Source: Ceriagrion tenellum
Lineage: Eukaryota; Arthropoda; Insecta; Odonata; Coenagrionidae
Direction of reading: 5' to 3'
Assembly: GCA_963169105.1 (NCBI GenBank)
Contig: OY720640.1
Span: 111,772,085 to 111,836,084 of the forward strand
DNA: 64,000 nt
Positions 22,645 through 34,399 of this stretch are shown here, one piece after another. Position numbers and translations under genes: made by a program. Within the stretch, counting starts at the first letter, position 1. The number at the start of each line of letters is the position of its first letter. Under the pieces are notes generated by a model. That model was not told the origin of the DNA. It saw only the letters and a program-made list of their open reading frames with translations, and did no database searches.

Positions 22645-25263
22645 AAATTTCAATTTACAACCAAAATCTCCTCTTCTTACAGATTTGGTTGCCCACATTA
22701 AAGGTTCCCTTAAATTCTTTGATAACACCACCGAGGACTTTATCCGCAAGGGATGTGAAAAACAAATTAAGAAAAATCTCCTCAATTCCAAAGATAATTT
22801 TCTTTCTAACTGTAACAAAAATGTTGAAAGAGTAAAACAATTAAAAAGTAAAAACTGTTTTCACATAAAGGCAGACAAGGGAAATCAATGTGTCATTCTT
22901 GACAAAGAATATTACTTCCATAAAGTCAATCTTTTACTGTATAACGGGCCTTATACTGAAGTAAATAAGAACCCAATTAATAAGCTCACTTCACAGTTCA
23001 AATCTGTCCTTAAAGACTGCACTATTCTTGTTCATAATAAAGTGAAGTTCAAACTCTATGTATCCAATCCCACTTTACCAAGAATGTATTGGCTACCTAA
23101 AGTCAATAAAATTGACTGCCTAATGAGACCCGTTGTATCTGGAATTGATTCCCCCACATACCTACTGTCAAAATGGATAGTTTCCCAGTTCACAAGCCTC
23201 GATTTTAAAAGCCATCATTCCATTAAAAATAATTTGAATTCATTGAAAAGACTAAAGATTACATTTTCCTTGAGGGTGAAATAATGGTCTCATTTGATGT
23301 AACTAATCTATTTCCAAGTGTACCTGTTGAAATTGCTATCCATACACTAGAGGATTGGTTGAAGTCACTCTCTTTTGACTCAAAAACAATCGAGGAGTAC
23401 ATTAGACTCACCAATTTGGTCATGAACCAAAATTATTTTACTTTCCAAGGTAGATTTTTCAAACAGGATTTCGGAACTGCCATGGGCAACTCGCTTTCAC
23501 CCTTTCTAGCCAACGTTTTTATGTCTCACTTTGACAACCTTTTCAAAAGAAAATTTACTTACTTCCCCTTTGTATACTTACGTTACGTAGACGACATATT
23601 TGAAGTTTTTGACACCACGAAATATAACCTGGATAATTTTGTCAGTGATCTAAACAGCCTGTTTTCATCCATCAAATTTACCGTAGAAATAGAGTAAGAA
23701 AACCGTCTTCCCTTCCTTGATCTATGCCTCACTAGATCTGGAGACAAGATATATTTGATATTTATCGAAAACCAACACACACCACCAACTACATCCACAA
23801 TCTTTCATTCGACCATGCCAACCATAAACTGGCCGTCTTACGCTCTCTCGTTCATAGACTTTTTAACGTCCCTCTCGATAGATCGGCCTTCAATAAAGAA
23901 TTAAATATTATTAAAGATATTGATAAACGGAATGGTTTTCACGATTCAACAGTTGAAAACATTGTGAAGAAGTATAAATTTAAACATTTGATTTTTAACT
24001 CCACCACACACAAGAAAGATGAAGCCGAAAAGTACATTGAATTACCTTATTATCCCCGTTTTACGAAAGGGATCGATAAAATCTTCAAATCAGTTAAAAC
24101 TAATATCTCCTATTCTAACCAAAATAAGCTTGAAAACCTATTAGGAATCACTAAAGATAAAATTTTGGCATTAGAAAAATCAGGCATTTATAAAATCAAC
24201 TATAACACTTGCCATTTAGCCTACATAGGACAGACACGACGTACTTTACAGACCAGATTCAACACTACTCTCACTTCAGAAATCACAATCCCGAAAAGTC
24301 TAGTGTAGCACAGCATTTAATTATGACCGGGCACGATGTAACTAAAGATAACTTGAAACTCGTAAAGCATACAAGTAATAACCTATTAGATGCTTACGAG
24401 AGTATCTTTATATTTAAAAATAAAGCCAAACTCCTGAACAGCGACGCTGGGCCCTCCTTCCTCCCTCTACTCAGTTTTGAACTTTAAATAATTCGTTACG
24501 TCTCTTAACGGACGCCGTTAACCAGCCACTTCCTTTCCCTTTCCTCCCCCCCTCCCTCAAACGTTCAACTTCATGTCCGTTGCAACCCCCTCTCTCTTTT
24601 ACACCTCTCCTTTCACTTTCCCCCTTCCCCAATCATTTTCTTTGGTTATTTTCATTCGCCAATTGTTTATCGCCCTTCCCCCTCTCTCTTTCCCAATTGG
24701 TTGTCTCTTCCCCCCCCTCCTCCACAATTTACCTTTATTTACAACTCGGATGTCTTGACCCTTCCTCACTTTAACCTTTCGTTGAAGTGACGCGTTACGC
24801 GTTAGAATACTCGTATTTCGGCTACAGAGTAGCCGAAATATGCGTATTCGACCCCCACCCTCGTCCTGGTTTGTTGATTTGACCACGCTCTTTTTGAGCT
24901 GATTCTCCCAGAAGTTGGGCCCATTTGTGTGTGTGTGAGTGAGTGATTTTGTGTGCTTGCGTAAATAACCGGGCATTCTTAGCGGGATCTCATTATCCCT
25001 TGCAAAGAATCCTATTTTGTTGTGTGTGTGCGTCTGTGTTTGGTCCCTGGCGAGGAATTAACATTCCCGTAAACCAACACAGGGGGGTATTCTTGGTTGA
25101 GAGGCTATGGTTGGTCTCTGCTGTGGTTTCCCAGTAATCCAACACAGTAAATTTGGTTTTTGTTGACGAAGGGTGCCAATTTTTTACGGCTTTTGGAGAT
25201 TTTCTCGCTATTATTTCAATGTCTAGCCGTAAGAAGCTCACCCCATCTTCGTGATGGCTTTCC
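22645..25263 (+). mobile_element. Penelope-like retroelement with GIY-YIG endonuclease, inactive
   Basis: Coding pieces in order: an N-terminal segment with HIKADKGNQCVILDKEYY, MYWLPKVNK and RPVVSGIDSPTYLLSKW (to 23,284); the RT core with SFDVTNLFPSVPVE, GTAMGNSLSPFLANVFM and the catalytic YVDD in YLRYVDDIF (23,284-23,697); then, after a stop at 23,695, PFLDLCLT and FDIYRKPTHTTNY in shifted frames. A GIY-YIG domain follows (GIYKI, LAYIGQTRRTLQTRF near 24,170-24,260) and, after a further frameshift, HNPEKSSVAQHLI to 24,487. Non-coding 3' sequence continues to about 25,000. Perfect 13-bp direct repeats ATTTCAGGCCATT flank the whole at 22,632-22,644 and 25,264-25,276 and look like a target duplication. 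The last 250 bp resemble part of the foldback element at 34.7-35.2 kb. Confidence 0.85.
24805..24849. repeat. 21-bp-arm hairpin in the Penelope 3' region
   Basis: GAATAC-t-CGTATTTCGGCTAC, a three-base loop, then GTAGCCGAAATA-t-GCGTATTC. Almost fully paired. It lies about 320 bp after the end of the endonuclease frame. Penelope-like elements are known to carry structured RNA motifs near their ends; a full hammerhead core is not seen here. Confidence 0.65.
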
Positions 25264-25432
25264 ATTTCAGGCCATTGTTACCATTCAATCGGATGAAACT
25301 TCAAACTGTTGCCCTCAACGAAGAAGGCTTTAATAATTACGAACGTCTTTCCTTCTAAAACGAACCAAAAATTCATTCCTTAACTACTGGTCTTTACTTC
25401 ACCACTAATTCTTCCTTCGTTTCGCACTGTAG

Positions 25433-25801
25433 ATGAAACCACGTTCGTCGCCAGGCGCCATGTTGGCAGTGTGGTGTTTGTTCATAATTGCCCTCGTTGG
25501 CATAGTCCGGTCCGATCAACACCCTGACACATGCGAGGTGTGCCTCCCCGGAAACGATCTCGTACACTCATCAACATCTGCAGTTTATCAGGCCAACAAC
25601 ACGATCTGCTCTACACTTACCTTCAATCAGCAGGATAACGCAATGCCGGGCATCGTGATCACAACAACCGTGGCTACCTGCACCGCGTGTACTAACGAAG
25701 GACACAAGTTATATCCCAGCTACCGCGCCTGGGGCAACAATGAGAGTCAGTGCTTGAACGTGACTTTCGTGATGAGGGATGTACAACTGGATAGGTTGTG
25801 A
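25433..25801 (+). CDS. small secreted six-cysteine protein, member A of a new family
   Basis: The coding exon begins directly after a splice acceptor (TTTCGCACTGTAG, ending 25,432). The first ATG is at 25,433, but the start shared with the sister gene is ATG 25,460 (MLAVW), giving 113 residues. From that start, residues 1-18 are a signal peptide. The mature part has six cysteines at 25, 28, 50, 74, 77 and 98: C-x2-C, one C, then CTAC, then one C. N-glycosylation sequons are at 46, 94 and 100. Shared family words are DxCExC, CTAC, an AW with E and QC (AWGNNESQC) and NVT. A Penelope-like element lies just upstream, and a 5' non-coding exon is expected further upstream but was not found. The family is not recognised. 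By signal and cysteines the product is an extracellular glycoprotein; its role is unknown. Confidence 0.75.
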   Translation: MKPRSSPGAMLAVWCLFIIALVGIVRSDQHPDTCEVCLPGNDLVHSSTSAVYQANNTICSTLTFNQQDNAMPGIVITTTVATCTACTNEGHKLYPSYRAWGNNESQCLNVTFVMRDVQLDRL

Positions 25802-25878
25802 AAGCTTACCAGGAAATATCTTCGAAACGGCCGGAGAATTGACGAAAAAGTTGGCTATTTAATAGAATTCACAGTGAT

Positions 25879-25884
25879 AATAAA
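25879..25884 (+). terminator. poly(A) signal of member A
   Basis: AATAAA, 77 bases after the stop. The surrounding 3' region aligns with that of member B (ACAGTGATAATAAAG against ACAGTGATGGTAAAG, then ATTTTTAAAT), which supports a shared 3' untranslated region. Confidence 0.5.
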
Positions 25885-25899
25885 GATATTTTTAAATTT

Positions 25900-27460
25900 T
25901 AGATATCACTAACGTGACAACAGACAAAAAATATATATACAGAGTAAAAGCTGTGCTTCACTCATAGTAAATTTAAAAGATCGATTTCCACAAATAAATG
26001 CATAGCTAAATCATTGTTAATAATGTTGTGGCATTTTTCATTTGTATGTAAGAGGTACTTATTCAAATAAAATGGAAGCTGTTGTCTTTTTCATTAGAAA
26101 TTATTGAAAAAAAACTATTGCCTCCACGTGGAGTTAATAAAAAAAATTACAATTCATAGCAAGGGATATAAAGTGAAAGTGGAAAAAGTGTTTAGTGTTT
26201 TCAAATAATTCTGATAGTCAAAACTCCACGAGTGGAACTTCCAATACATATATCTATTTTTAATTTATAACTCAAAATTTTTGAAGAGCACAAAGTCATA
26301 CTACTTTTAGAGAAAAATGTACCTTTTCTGCTCTAAATTCACTCTAATTATAATTTTTCAACCATGTTCCTACCGAAAAGTTGCAGTAAAATGACGAGGT
26401 CAGGAAGAGTAAAGGGAAAGTCTGTGAAGATTGATAGGGTATATAAAACTCTGTGGGAAAGCTAAAAAATTTATTTTACAAATAATCATCGTTGAGGAAT
26501 GTACTGATGAGTTAGGTTGTATTGGTGTAGGGTAGTGAGAACCATGTATTGCCAATGTGATTAAGGTCGATATTCCTCTGATGAGGGAATCAAAAACCAA
26601 TTAGTGTAAGCTTCACGTTTTTCTGTTAAATTTTGTCAAACGTAAAGTATTCAAGTGTGTTTATACCAAAATACGTCAGAGGATAAAAATTTGTAAAAAC
26701 AAAACAAAAACAGATTTATCAGTGGTCCTAATTAAACTTTTTTACTATTAACTTTCCATCACATTCTGAAAAAATGTAAATAATGGAATTGCAAAGCTGA
26801 CATTCATACTTTTCAGCTAATTCTGCGGAAAATTTTCTGTGAGTAACATTGAGTTCTTGTCCGTGAATAATGATGTCAGCACGCTGCATATTCCAAAATC
26901 AAAGTAAATGCTGATAAAATAGCAAATTTCGATAGAGCACTTATTTTATTCATAGTATCATGCTTTTTTTCACTTTGGAGTATGTATGGATGTAAACAGT
27001 CTGAACACCAACAAAAAATGTTTATCTTCGAAAGTTGCAGTTATTCCTTTACGCTTACACTGGATCAGTAATATAAATGCAAGGCGGTTCATCGTGGAAG
27101 GGCATAATTGTCATTTTATTCATAATCCTTATACGAATATAAAAAATTGTCTTCTTTCTGAGATGAACAAGTAAAATTTACCTTACCACGCCGTTTTTCT
27201 AAAAATTTGAACTTAAAAATGAATGGTGTTCAACGGAAGAATTGGACAATTGCGAGACATGGTGTTTTTACCCAATATAAATATCATTTTCATGGAAAAC
27301 CGTTTTACAGAAGTGAAAACTCTCAATAATTGCATTAAATTAAAGTCGTATTACCTTAGTTTATGAGTTATTTTCTAATATCTGCGAACATTTTAGTCAG
27401 AATGTGGAAGCCTAATGATGTGGAATGTGGTCACAGAAGTGGAATGTGGAAGTTTATTCA
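25900..27460. other. no gene recognised
   Basis: AT-rich intergenic DNA without identifiable elements. Confidence 0.5.
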
Positions 27461-27468
27461 GAAGGTAT

Positions 27469-27620
27469 GGCGCAACCGATTGGGCGCAAGCCGTTTTGGG
27501 GTAGGGACGGTTGGGTGCCGGCTGTTTGGGCGAAGGGCAGATTGGGAGCAGGCCGTTTATCGACAAGCCATTAAGGCGCCGACCGTATGTACACAGGGAC
27601 GTTTGGGCGCACCCGGTTTT
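27469..27620. repeat. GC-rich minisatellite, 15-16 bp period
   Basis: About ten diverged units in tandem, such as GGCGCAACCGATTG, GGCGCAAGCCGTTTTG, GGTGCCGGCTGTTTG and GGAGCAGGCCGTTT, with a rough consensus GGCGCAGGCCGTTTG. It is strongly GC-rich in an AT-rich setting. The open frame that runs through it reflects the lack of stops in GC-rich repeats, not a gene. Confidence 0.7.
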
Positions 27621-27659
27621 TCCGTGAATACATCGCGGGTACGATCCTATGAATTTTGA

Positions 27660-29270
27660 TTAGTAGTAGTATTATTATATGCATCAAATAGAGTTGTAAA
27701 TATTACGTGAGGTTTGAACCTACGCAAAAAGAGTATAAAACTTTTTAAGGCACTTAATCAAAGCAAAAAGAGATTAACAATTAAATTACTGTCAGCAGTG
27801 ACCTCGTTTACTTAAAGTACATCATAAATAAATAAAATTGACGAAACTTTACTTTCTGCAGTGAAAGGTATAAATATGAGAAAAAACAAAGATCAATTAT
27901 AGTCAATAGGACTACACTGGGGATACGAGTGATTCATCTATACGCTGGGTTGGTTCGAAAAAAGGTTTGTGTTGCAAATCGTTCCCCGAGGTATGCCAAA
28001 CATTATAATCTGCAATGACTAGAAAGTATGCGCAAGGTTTTGAGCAGGGTTGAGGCTTTCCACTCTAATCTGACAAAAAAATGAGTTTTTACGAAGTTTC
28101 AGGAATTCTCCACTTTTTCAGGATTATTCCTCCATATTGCTTCAAATAAATATTTTAAATTTTTTCTCTCACTAGGAGTGATACAAAATAGGTCATTTAA
28201 CACATTTTATTTGATGTTTATGGAACATGCGATGTAAAATCTTTAATTCAGAGTTTTTTTGTCAATTTTCAATCATTTTTAAGCAATTTTCATGAGTGAT
28301 CGTAAATCTGCCAAGATTTTTTTATTCGTCAAAATAGTCTACCACCTCTCGATTGCTTATTTTTAAAATCAGCTTTGATAATAAATTTGGACCATTAAAA
28401 TTTAAAGATTGGGAAAAATATTCAACAGAAAATGTAAGACCACTTTTTATGAATTTGGTTCAATTCATCGAACGTTCTGGAACGCACCAATTGATCAGTT
28501 AACAAACCGACACTACCTTCTGAAATCAGCATTTCCCGATAACTCTACAATTCATTTATAGAAATAGATCAGTAAACGAATTACGACGAAAGACGTACGA
28601 CCATGAAATGAATTAATGAGCCGTTACGAATAATGCGTTACAAGAAACTCTGTAATCTCGCCAGAATAGTAAAGGGGCAGAGATATTGCAACTATCTAAG
28701 TTTTCTCAGCTAAATTATAAAGGTTCTACTTACGATATATTAACATGATAGATCTGAACTAGCAAACATGGTTCTATGAAGTGGGAGCGGTACCAACTGG
28801 TACATACCCATGTGTAGTGCTTTAACGTGAAAAATTATAGTGCATACCGCAGAAGGGATATGACCTGAAAACGTATATTACCGTTTTGAAGAGTTTTTGG
28901 TGCAGATGTCTCAGTATAATTTCCTACTCCATCATTGGGGATTATTTGCTATACATATGTATTGTTTTAAGAGTGCTTAAAAAACTGTAAGATGTTTGAT
29001 GTTTAGGTTTAAACATGAAACAACTTTTACCATTTTGTTTTAAGCTTTTATCAATTCTACCAGTCGTCATAAATCATTAGAGCGACGTTATCAGCCGAGT
29101 GTATTTCGAATAGCTGGCTGCTCCCTGGTAATGCTAAATGGCAGCATTTTCCTCGACATATGTTATATCGCATCCGATGTTTTGATCCAATGAGAATTTT
29201 TAAACCCATTTGAATAAAGTTGGAATTAAGTATTTGATTTGACTAACACAGTTGCGTTTATCATCTCGTC
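27660..29270. other. no gene recognised
   Basis: AT-rich DNA without coding signature or identified repeats. Confidence 0.5.
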
Positions 29271-29274
29271 ACAG

Positions 29275-29331
29275 CACGTGACTCTTGGAACGCTCACCCG
29301 TGCGCTAAATAAGTCGCCGCAGGGCTTTTAC
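29275..29331 (+). promoter_or_regulatory. promoter of six-cysteine member B (predicted)
   Basis: An E-box CACGTG (29,275-29,280), the conserved word ACTCTTGGAACGCTCACCCG, and a TATA-like TAAATAA (29,306-29,312) precede a likely start site around 29,332-29,335. The middle word is shared with the second copy near 37,575 (ACTCTTGCATCGCTCACCCG). Confidence 0.4.
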
Positions 29332-29417
29332 AGCACTTGCGTCTCCACCTTCCGCTGTACGCAAACTCTCACGTTGTACTGAGAAGTACATCACCACTGC
29401 AGAACGCTGAACGAACG
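29332..29417 (+). other. non-coding first exon of six-cysteine member B (predicted)
   Basis: A GC-rich exon without any ATG, ending in a good donor, ACG|GTAAGCT (GT at 29,418). Exon and intron start align with 37,600-37,800: after the donor both continue AGT-CTAGT-TCAAT and AAATATTTTATGT-TCC-ACACAT. The nearest suitable downstream acceptor is at 35,460, whose exon has the MLAVW start as its first ATG. That makes a 5' UTR exon plus one coding exon with a 6.0 kb intron. Splicing is inferred, not seen. Confidence 0.45.
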
Positions 29418-29419
29418 GT

Positions 29420-31030
29420 AAGCTATCCATGTCATTCGAGTGCTAGTATCAATTGAATGTAGAAGAGTTCACGAAAATATTTTATGTGTCCCACACATCA
29501 CGCGGAAGCCATTTTTTGAAGGGGTAATAATCCCTCATACAGCGCGAGGTTTAATTTCCTGAAATCGTCCGCCTCTTGTAAATTCGCGCTGTACGAAGAA
29601 TATTAAAGACGGAAAAAGCGGGGTTTAGTTCTTTAATCTAAACACGTTATGTTTAATTTTGCTTTAAAACTAAACTTCCTGCCGATTATGCGTGAAAAAG
29701 TTTTATTTTTGCTCATTCATAAGCAGAGATTTTTCCATATTTTTCTTAGAAAGGCGTCCTGTTTTATCAAGGACCCTTTTTCAAGCATGCCGTATGTTCT
29801 TCCATAAATCATTTAATTACTATCTATGTATACAATACGAGTAAATGGGTGCTTGAAATTTGCAAGCAGGTGGGGGGGGGGGGAAGTGTTATATGATGAT
29901 ACTCTTAAAATAAGGAAAAAAATGAAAGCTCTCAAGTCTGCGTGCTACATGCAAGCAAAGAAAATTATAATTCCCGAAAATGAAATACGCGCCTCATGAG
30001 GTATGGATACCGGTCAGTTCTAGTACAAACTTTTATTGTATGTCATCCGTTTATTGACAAAATTTCAAAATATCAGTATATGACGAACGTGGAACCACTG
30101 GAAGATCATCATAATCTCATTTGAAAGCAAATAAGACGATCTTCTACGTTAGATATATCATTTCAGTACAGAATAATAATATAATAGAGCACATGAATAA
30201 TTTTACAATATAAATTAGATCGGAATCGAGATTTTTAATATATTAAGATTCATATTCAATTGTTCTTATCCAATCTTCTATATAGACTGCATGTTATTAT
30301 AATAATAACTACAATATTATGAAGCTTGGTTGTTTAAAATTGGCCATCAAAGCTACGGTAGAGGTTAGGAAAAAGTTGAAGATATTATACCCAGTAGTTA
30401 GCAGCGCAAAAAATGGTTTAAAGAAGACTAAATAACATGCACTTAGGGTACCTAACTCATATCTGTGAAGATATCGATTACATAAACTCGAAAACTAATC
30501 GATTTTTTGCAACATTTATACAATATCGACACATAAATCTAACCCTCCTCTGAAACTGGCCCGCCTCGCAGAGTTCCAAACCACGAATCGACACTCGGCC
30601 CGGCGACAATGGAGAAATATATCCATAGCAACGAAAGTGAAAAAATTTCTAAAATCCCAAATAAAACTTTAAAAATATCAGTTTAACGGTAGGTAGGGAA
30701 GAATCGATTGCAAAAATAAGTTTCTTCAAACATTCAGCCTCATATTTGTGAAAGAATCAGTTCTGTAGCTCAATTATTTGATATTGTAATGAACAAAAGA
30801 AAAAAGGTCTACACTAAAATGTTTCATTTTTCCCATACAACCCCATGTAAAGTTATAGGTTGCAATAAATCGAAGCGTAATCGACTTTTTTAACTTTTTC
30901 GATTTTTTTTCCAACTCGACACATGATTCTAACTCCATCCTGAAAATTTCACCCACGTAGCTCGTTTAGAAATGCCCTAACAGTTTTGATTAGTCAGTCA
31001 GTGAGTCAGTCAGTTCTGTACCTTCATATA
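29420..31030. other. intron sequence; G-run at 29,872-29,883 and CAGT repeat near 30,990
   Basis: No coding signature. There is a run of twelve G, and a short TCAG/TCAGT microsatellite (30,990-31,013) just before the LINE fragment that follows. Confidence 0.45.
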
Positions 31031-31032
31031 TA

Positions 31033-31875
31033 TAAATATCCTGCAAGCCGTCGCATGGGCATGTGGCAGGGGGTGTTGGGTCACTAGCCGTGTAAAGATG
31101 TAAGATTTTGGGAGGTGAAATGGTGATTTGAATACTGGGAGTGTATTTCGTGGAGCTCAGTTTTTATTGCGGTCGCTTATTTTGCACGGATAGAACGAGT
31201 TTTTGTACATATCTGTTTGACAGTGTATCTCTCTTATTTTATCGCTTATGCCAGGCCTAGAGATGTAGTATGGCGTCATGATAATATTCTGTGTCACTCC
31301 GAAACACATCAGTTCTGAATTTCTCTAGCAACCCAAGCCTTTAGTGTAGTCTCCGAATCTCTGGGGGCTCCTACCATAGTCCCTCTAAAAGTTGTGAGAC
31401 ACTATAATTATGTTTGCTGGTAGCAGTTTTTAACCAAGCGAGCTGCTTTTCTTTGTATTTTTTAAAATTTATTTTGTTAAATCTTTATGACCAGGGTCCC
31501 AAATGCTCTCAGAGTATTCGAGGTGTGGCCTAACCAGAGCGAAGTAGCATCTCTCTAATTTTTCATCTGAGGGCCTTCCTATAATACGCTTAACAAAACC
31601 TAGTTTCCATAATGCTGTGCCGCATATGTTATGTATGTGTGTTCCCCACGACATATCCGAAGTTAAGGTAATGCCAAGTTATTTTACTGTATTTGAAGAT
31701 TTTACGTTTACTCCACCAACGGTGTAGGTATGGCTTTCATGTGATGACTTTCTCAGGAAGTAAACTGTGTTACATTTACTAATATTTAGTTCCAAACCCC
31801 ACTCCCGGCACCACAAATAAACGTTGTTATGGGCCAATGACAGAACTTCAAAGTCCGCGTCTTCGCTAATTTATT
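31033..31875 (-). mobile_element. CR1/Jockey-like LINE, 3' fragment
   Basis: The minus strand encodes the reverse-transcriptase C-terminus (MSWGTHIHNICGTALWKLGF, VRPHLEYSESIWDPGHKDL), followed by a 3' UTR that ends with the TGCCACATGCCCATGCGACGG word at 31,040-31,075. It is 5' truncated and interrupted by stops. It is the same family as the 34.4, 38.0 and 6.5 kb copies. It lies in antisense in the predicted intron of member B. Confidence 0.75.
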
Positions 31876-31879
31876 ATTC

Positions 31880-34390
31880 ATGAATACCAAATCATCCCAA
31901 TGGCGTCGGTGGGTACATTTGTAAAGCCTGCTCCTTTATTCTCTGCCTTATATATTATTTTCTTATTTACTCTCCTCTCAAGATTTACTAATGTCATCGA
32001 TGAAATTTATTCGAACATTCTTGCAACTTGCCCTTTACTTTTCACCATTTCTCAACCTTGATGAAATAAAAACAAAAATGGCAAAAAACAAGTTTTATCA
32101 TGTATTTTTTTTCATCTCTCTCATAATCTCATAATAACAATCATAAAAATAAATTTTTATCGAATAAATCACTTTGCATTGATTATGAGAGATGATGAGG
32201 ATGGTTTAAATATTTATGAGAACTAATTGTTAGACGTAGATTTCGATAACGAATGCCCTTCAAAGTGACATTAATTTACTACTCTTGAGTCCTTTTAATA
32301 ATTCAAATATAATTTAGCTTTGTAATTAATTTTCTTGCTTGTTATATTTTTATTTATAGATCAAGAGTTTTAGAGAGTAAATAAAATTTGTAAAAATCTA
32401 GATTTGCATACACTTATATAAATACGTACTATTGAAATATTTTTTCCCTCTGGTCTTAGGAGGTTAACACCACGTAGCAAGTGATAATGACGAGTGACAC
32501 ACAAGCTTGTTCCGATCGCTGAATCTAACACCGCGTCTTACGGAGAAGAACGGTTGCGTCTTGTATAATCATTAGGATAACCAGTCTTGCGTGATTTCAC
32601 TATGTGAGGGTTTAATAAATTATTTAAGCTCATTATAATCAGCACTTAATCTATCTAAAGTTGCTTCGGTTGAAAAAAACACTTCCATACTGATCAATAT
32701 CCTATGCTTCCACCGTATTCTAGCTTTGTTCCATGGACACTCTCCTATTCATAAGCCTTAACATTCCCAGAAGTAGGAGCAACTTTTACCCTTGATTTTC
32801 ACAGGAATTCTCTTATTCTCACGATTTTTACTCCCCTTCAATGGCAATAATAATCCAATTTCGTTTTCTCATTCAGTCTCTCGTCGTAGTTTAACCAACC
32901 AAACACTCTCCTTTCGTACATGTCCTTTACGGAAGCATGCATTGCACGTTCTGTCGTCACCGATACATACCAATAATTATTCCTTCTCATTTACCGATAA
33001 CCAACTTCATACATGCAGCCTATATTTTTTATGTTAGCATATCATAGCTCTTTTTTTGGGCTAATTCATGTTTTGGAGTGGTAAAGGTTTTTATTCAGCG
33101 ATTTTCGTTTTCTTAGAAAGGTAGTATTATAGATATTTTTACCAAGTATTGAAAACAATTACCGGTTTGAGAGAAAAATCGATGGCGTCCAACATCATGA
33201 GTTTGTTAATCTAGATACATAAATTAATACCAGATTATAATGAACTATCGAGTATAAGTAATAGTTATAAACAAATCGAGAAAATATATCAATGCGACGA
33301 TACTATTTTGTTCTCGTTATTCTACGTTTTTATATGTAAGATACTCATTTGAGAGGGGGAGTAATTTTTGTGACTAGAGTCAATATAGCTCAGATTTTTG
33401 TCATATTATTTCGGAATAAATTTGTTAAAAATAAATAGCTCGAACAGTATATACTTGATGAAAATGATATGTTTATGCGTTTCAACGCAAATGCAATTTT
33501 AGAGTATGCAACCATAACTTCTTACTCTAGTGTTATTCCCCAATTACATTTTTTTATAAATGCCCGTATTAGGTTTTTATTATTTTTTTAGCCTAGGTCG
33601 AAGGTAAAAGAGAAAGTTTTTATTTTTTTTAAGATATCAGCCGTGCTCATCAGAGACCGTAACCGCTGCAAACGTACAGTGACACCCATTTTAGGAAGAG
33701 TAATACGGATGCGGTGTTTTATGTACGCTGAACACGTGGTTCTTACTTCTTTTGTCAATATTAATTGAAACATCATGCATTCCCCCTCTCTTGTTCCACT
33801 CCCCTAACAGTCTTTCAAATACCCACTCAACCTTTCTAAAATTATCCCAGTGAGCTTCGTTTTTATTCGCCTACCAAAATTTCCAACTACAGAACTCGCA
33901 TTTTGGAGAGGTAATCCTATAACGTATTCCTTTCAGGCGCGTTAGAATTTCGTATTCGGCTGGCAAAAATTAAAAACGAGGGAAGTTAAACAATGGGAAG
34001 AACCAATGGTTCATTCAATTTTACATGGTTTCTCAATTTTTCGTGGTTTGCCAATTTTAGGCAGCACCACTTCAGACCTTTAGGTCAAAATCTTCCGAAT
34101 TTACGTCGTTATCATCATTGGTCATTAAATCCTAAGACCGGTAGACTGCAGCTCTCCACCATTCCCAATCAACTTCTAGCGAAGTTAACAAAGTAATTTT
34201 AGGATCCATTACTTTTTACTGAATTTGTATTTGGACAGAGATGCTTTTCAGCGCTTTTAAGGTAATCATCGCCATGATTTAGCTGATTAAAATCTTACAA
34301 TTACACGAAAACTAGCTATAATTGAATTTTCCTTTCCTTTCATAGCTGTCATTGAATTTTCCAATACCTCACAGCATTCATCTAACGTAC
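31880..34390. other. intron sequence; dispersed repeat at 32,100-32,230
   Basis: AT-rich DNA. The part at 32,100-32,230 is an inverted match to 20,540-20,660. Nothing else recognised. Confidence 0.45.
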
Positions 34391-34399
34391 ATCAAAGCA

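Noticed and set aside
24573..24976. Several open frames after the Penelope coding region
   Set aside because: Pyrimidine-rich non-coding 3' region of the element; composition explains the frames.
27363..27659. 98-codon open frame
   Set aside because: Openness is due to the GC-rich minisatellite; no start context or domain.
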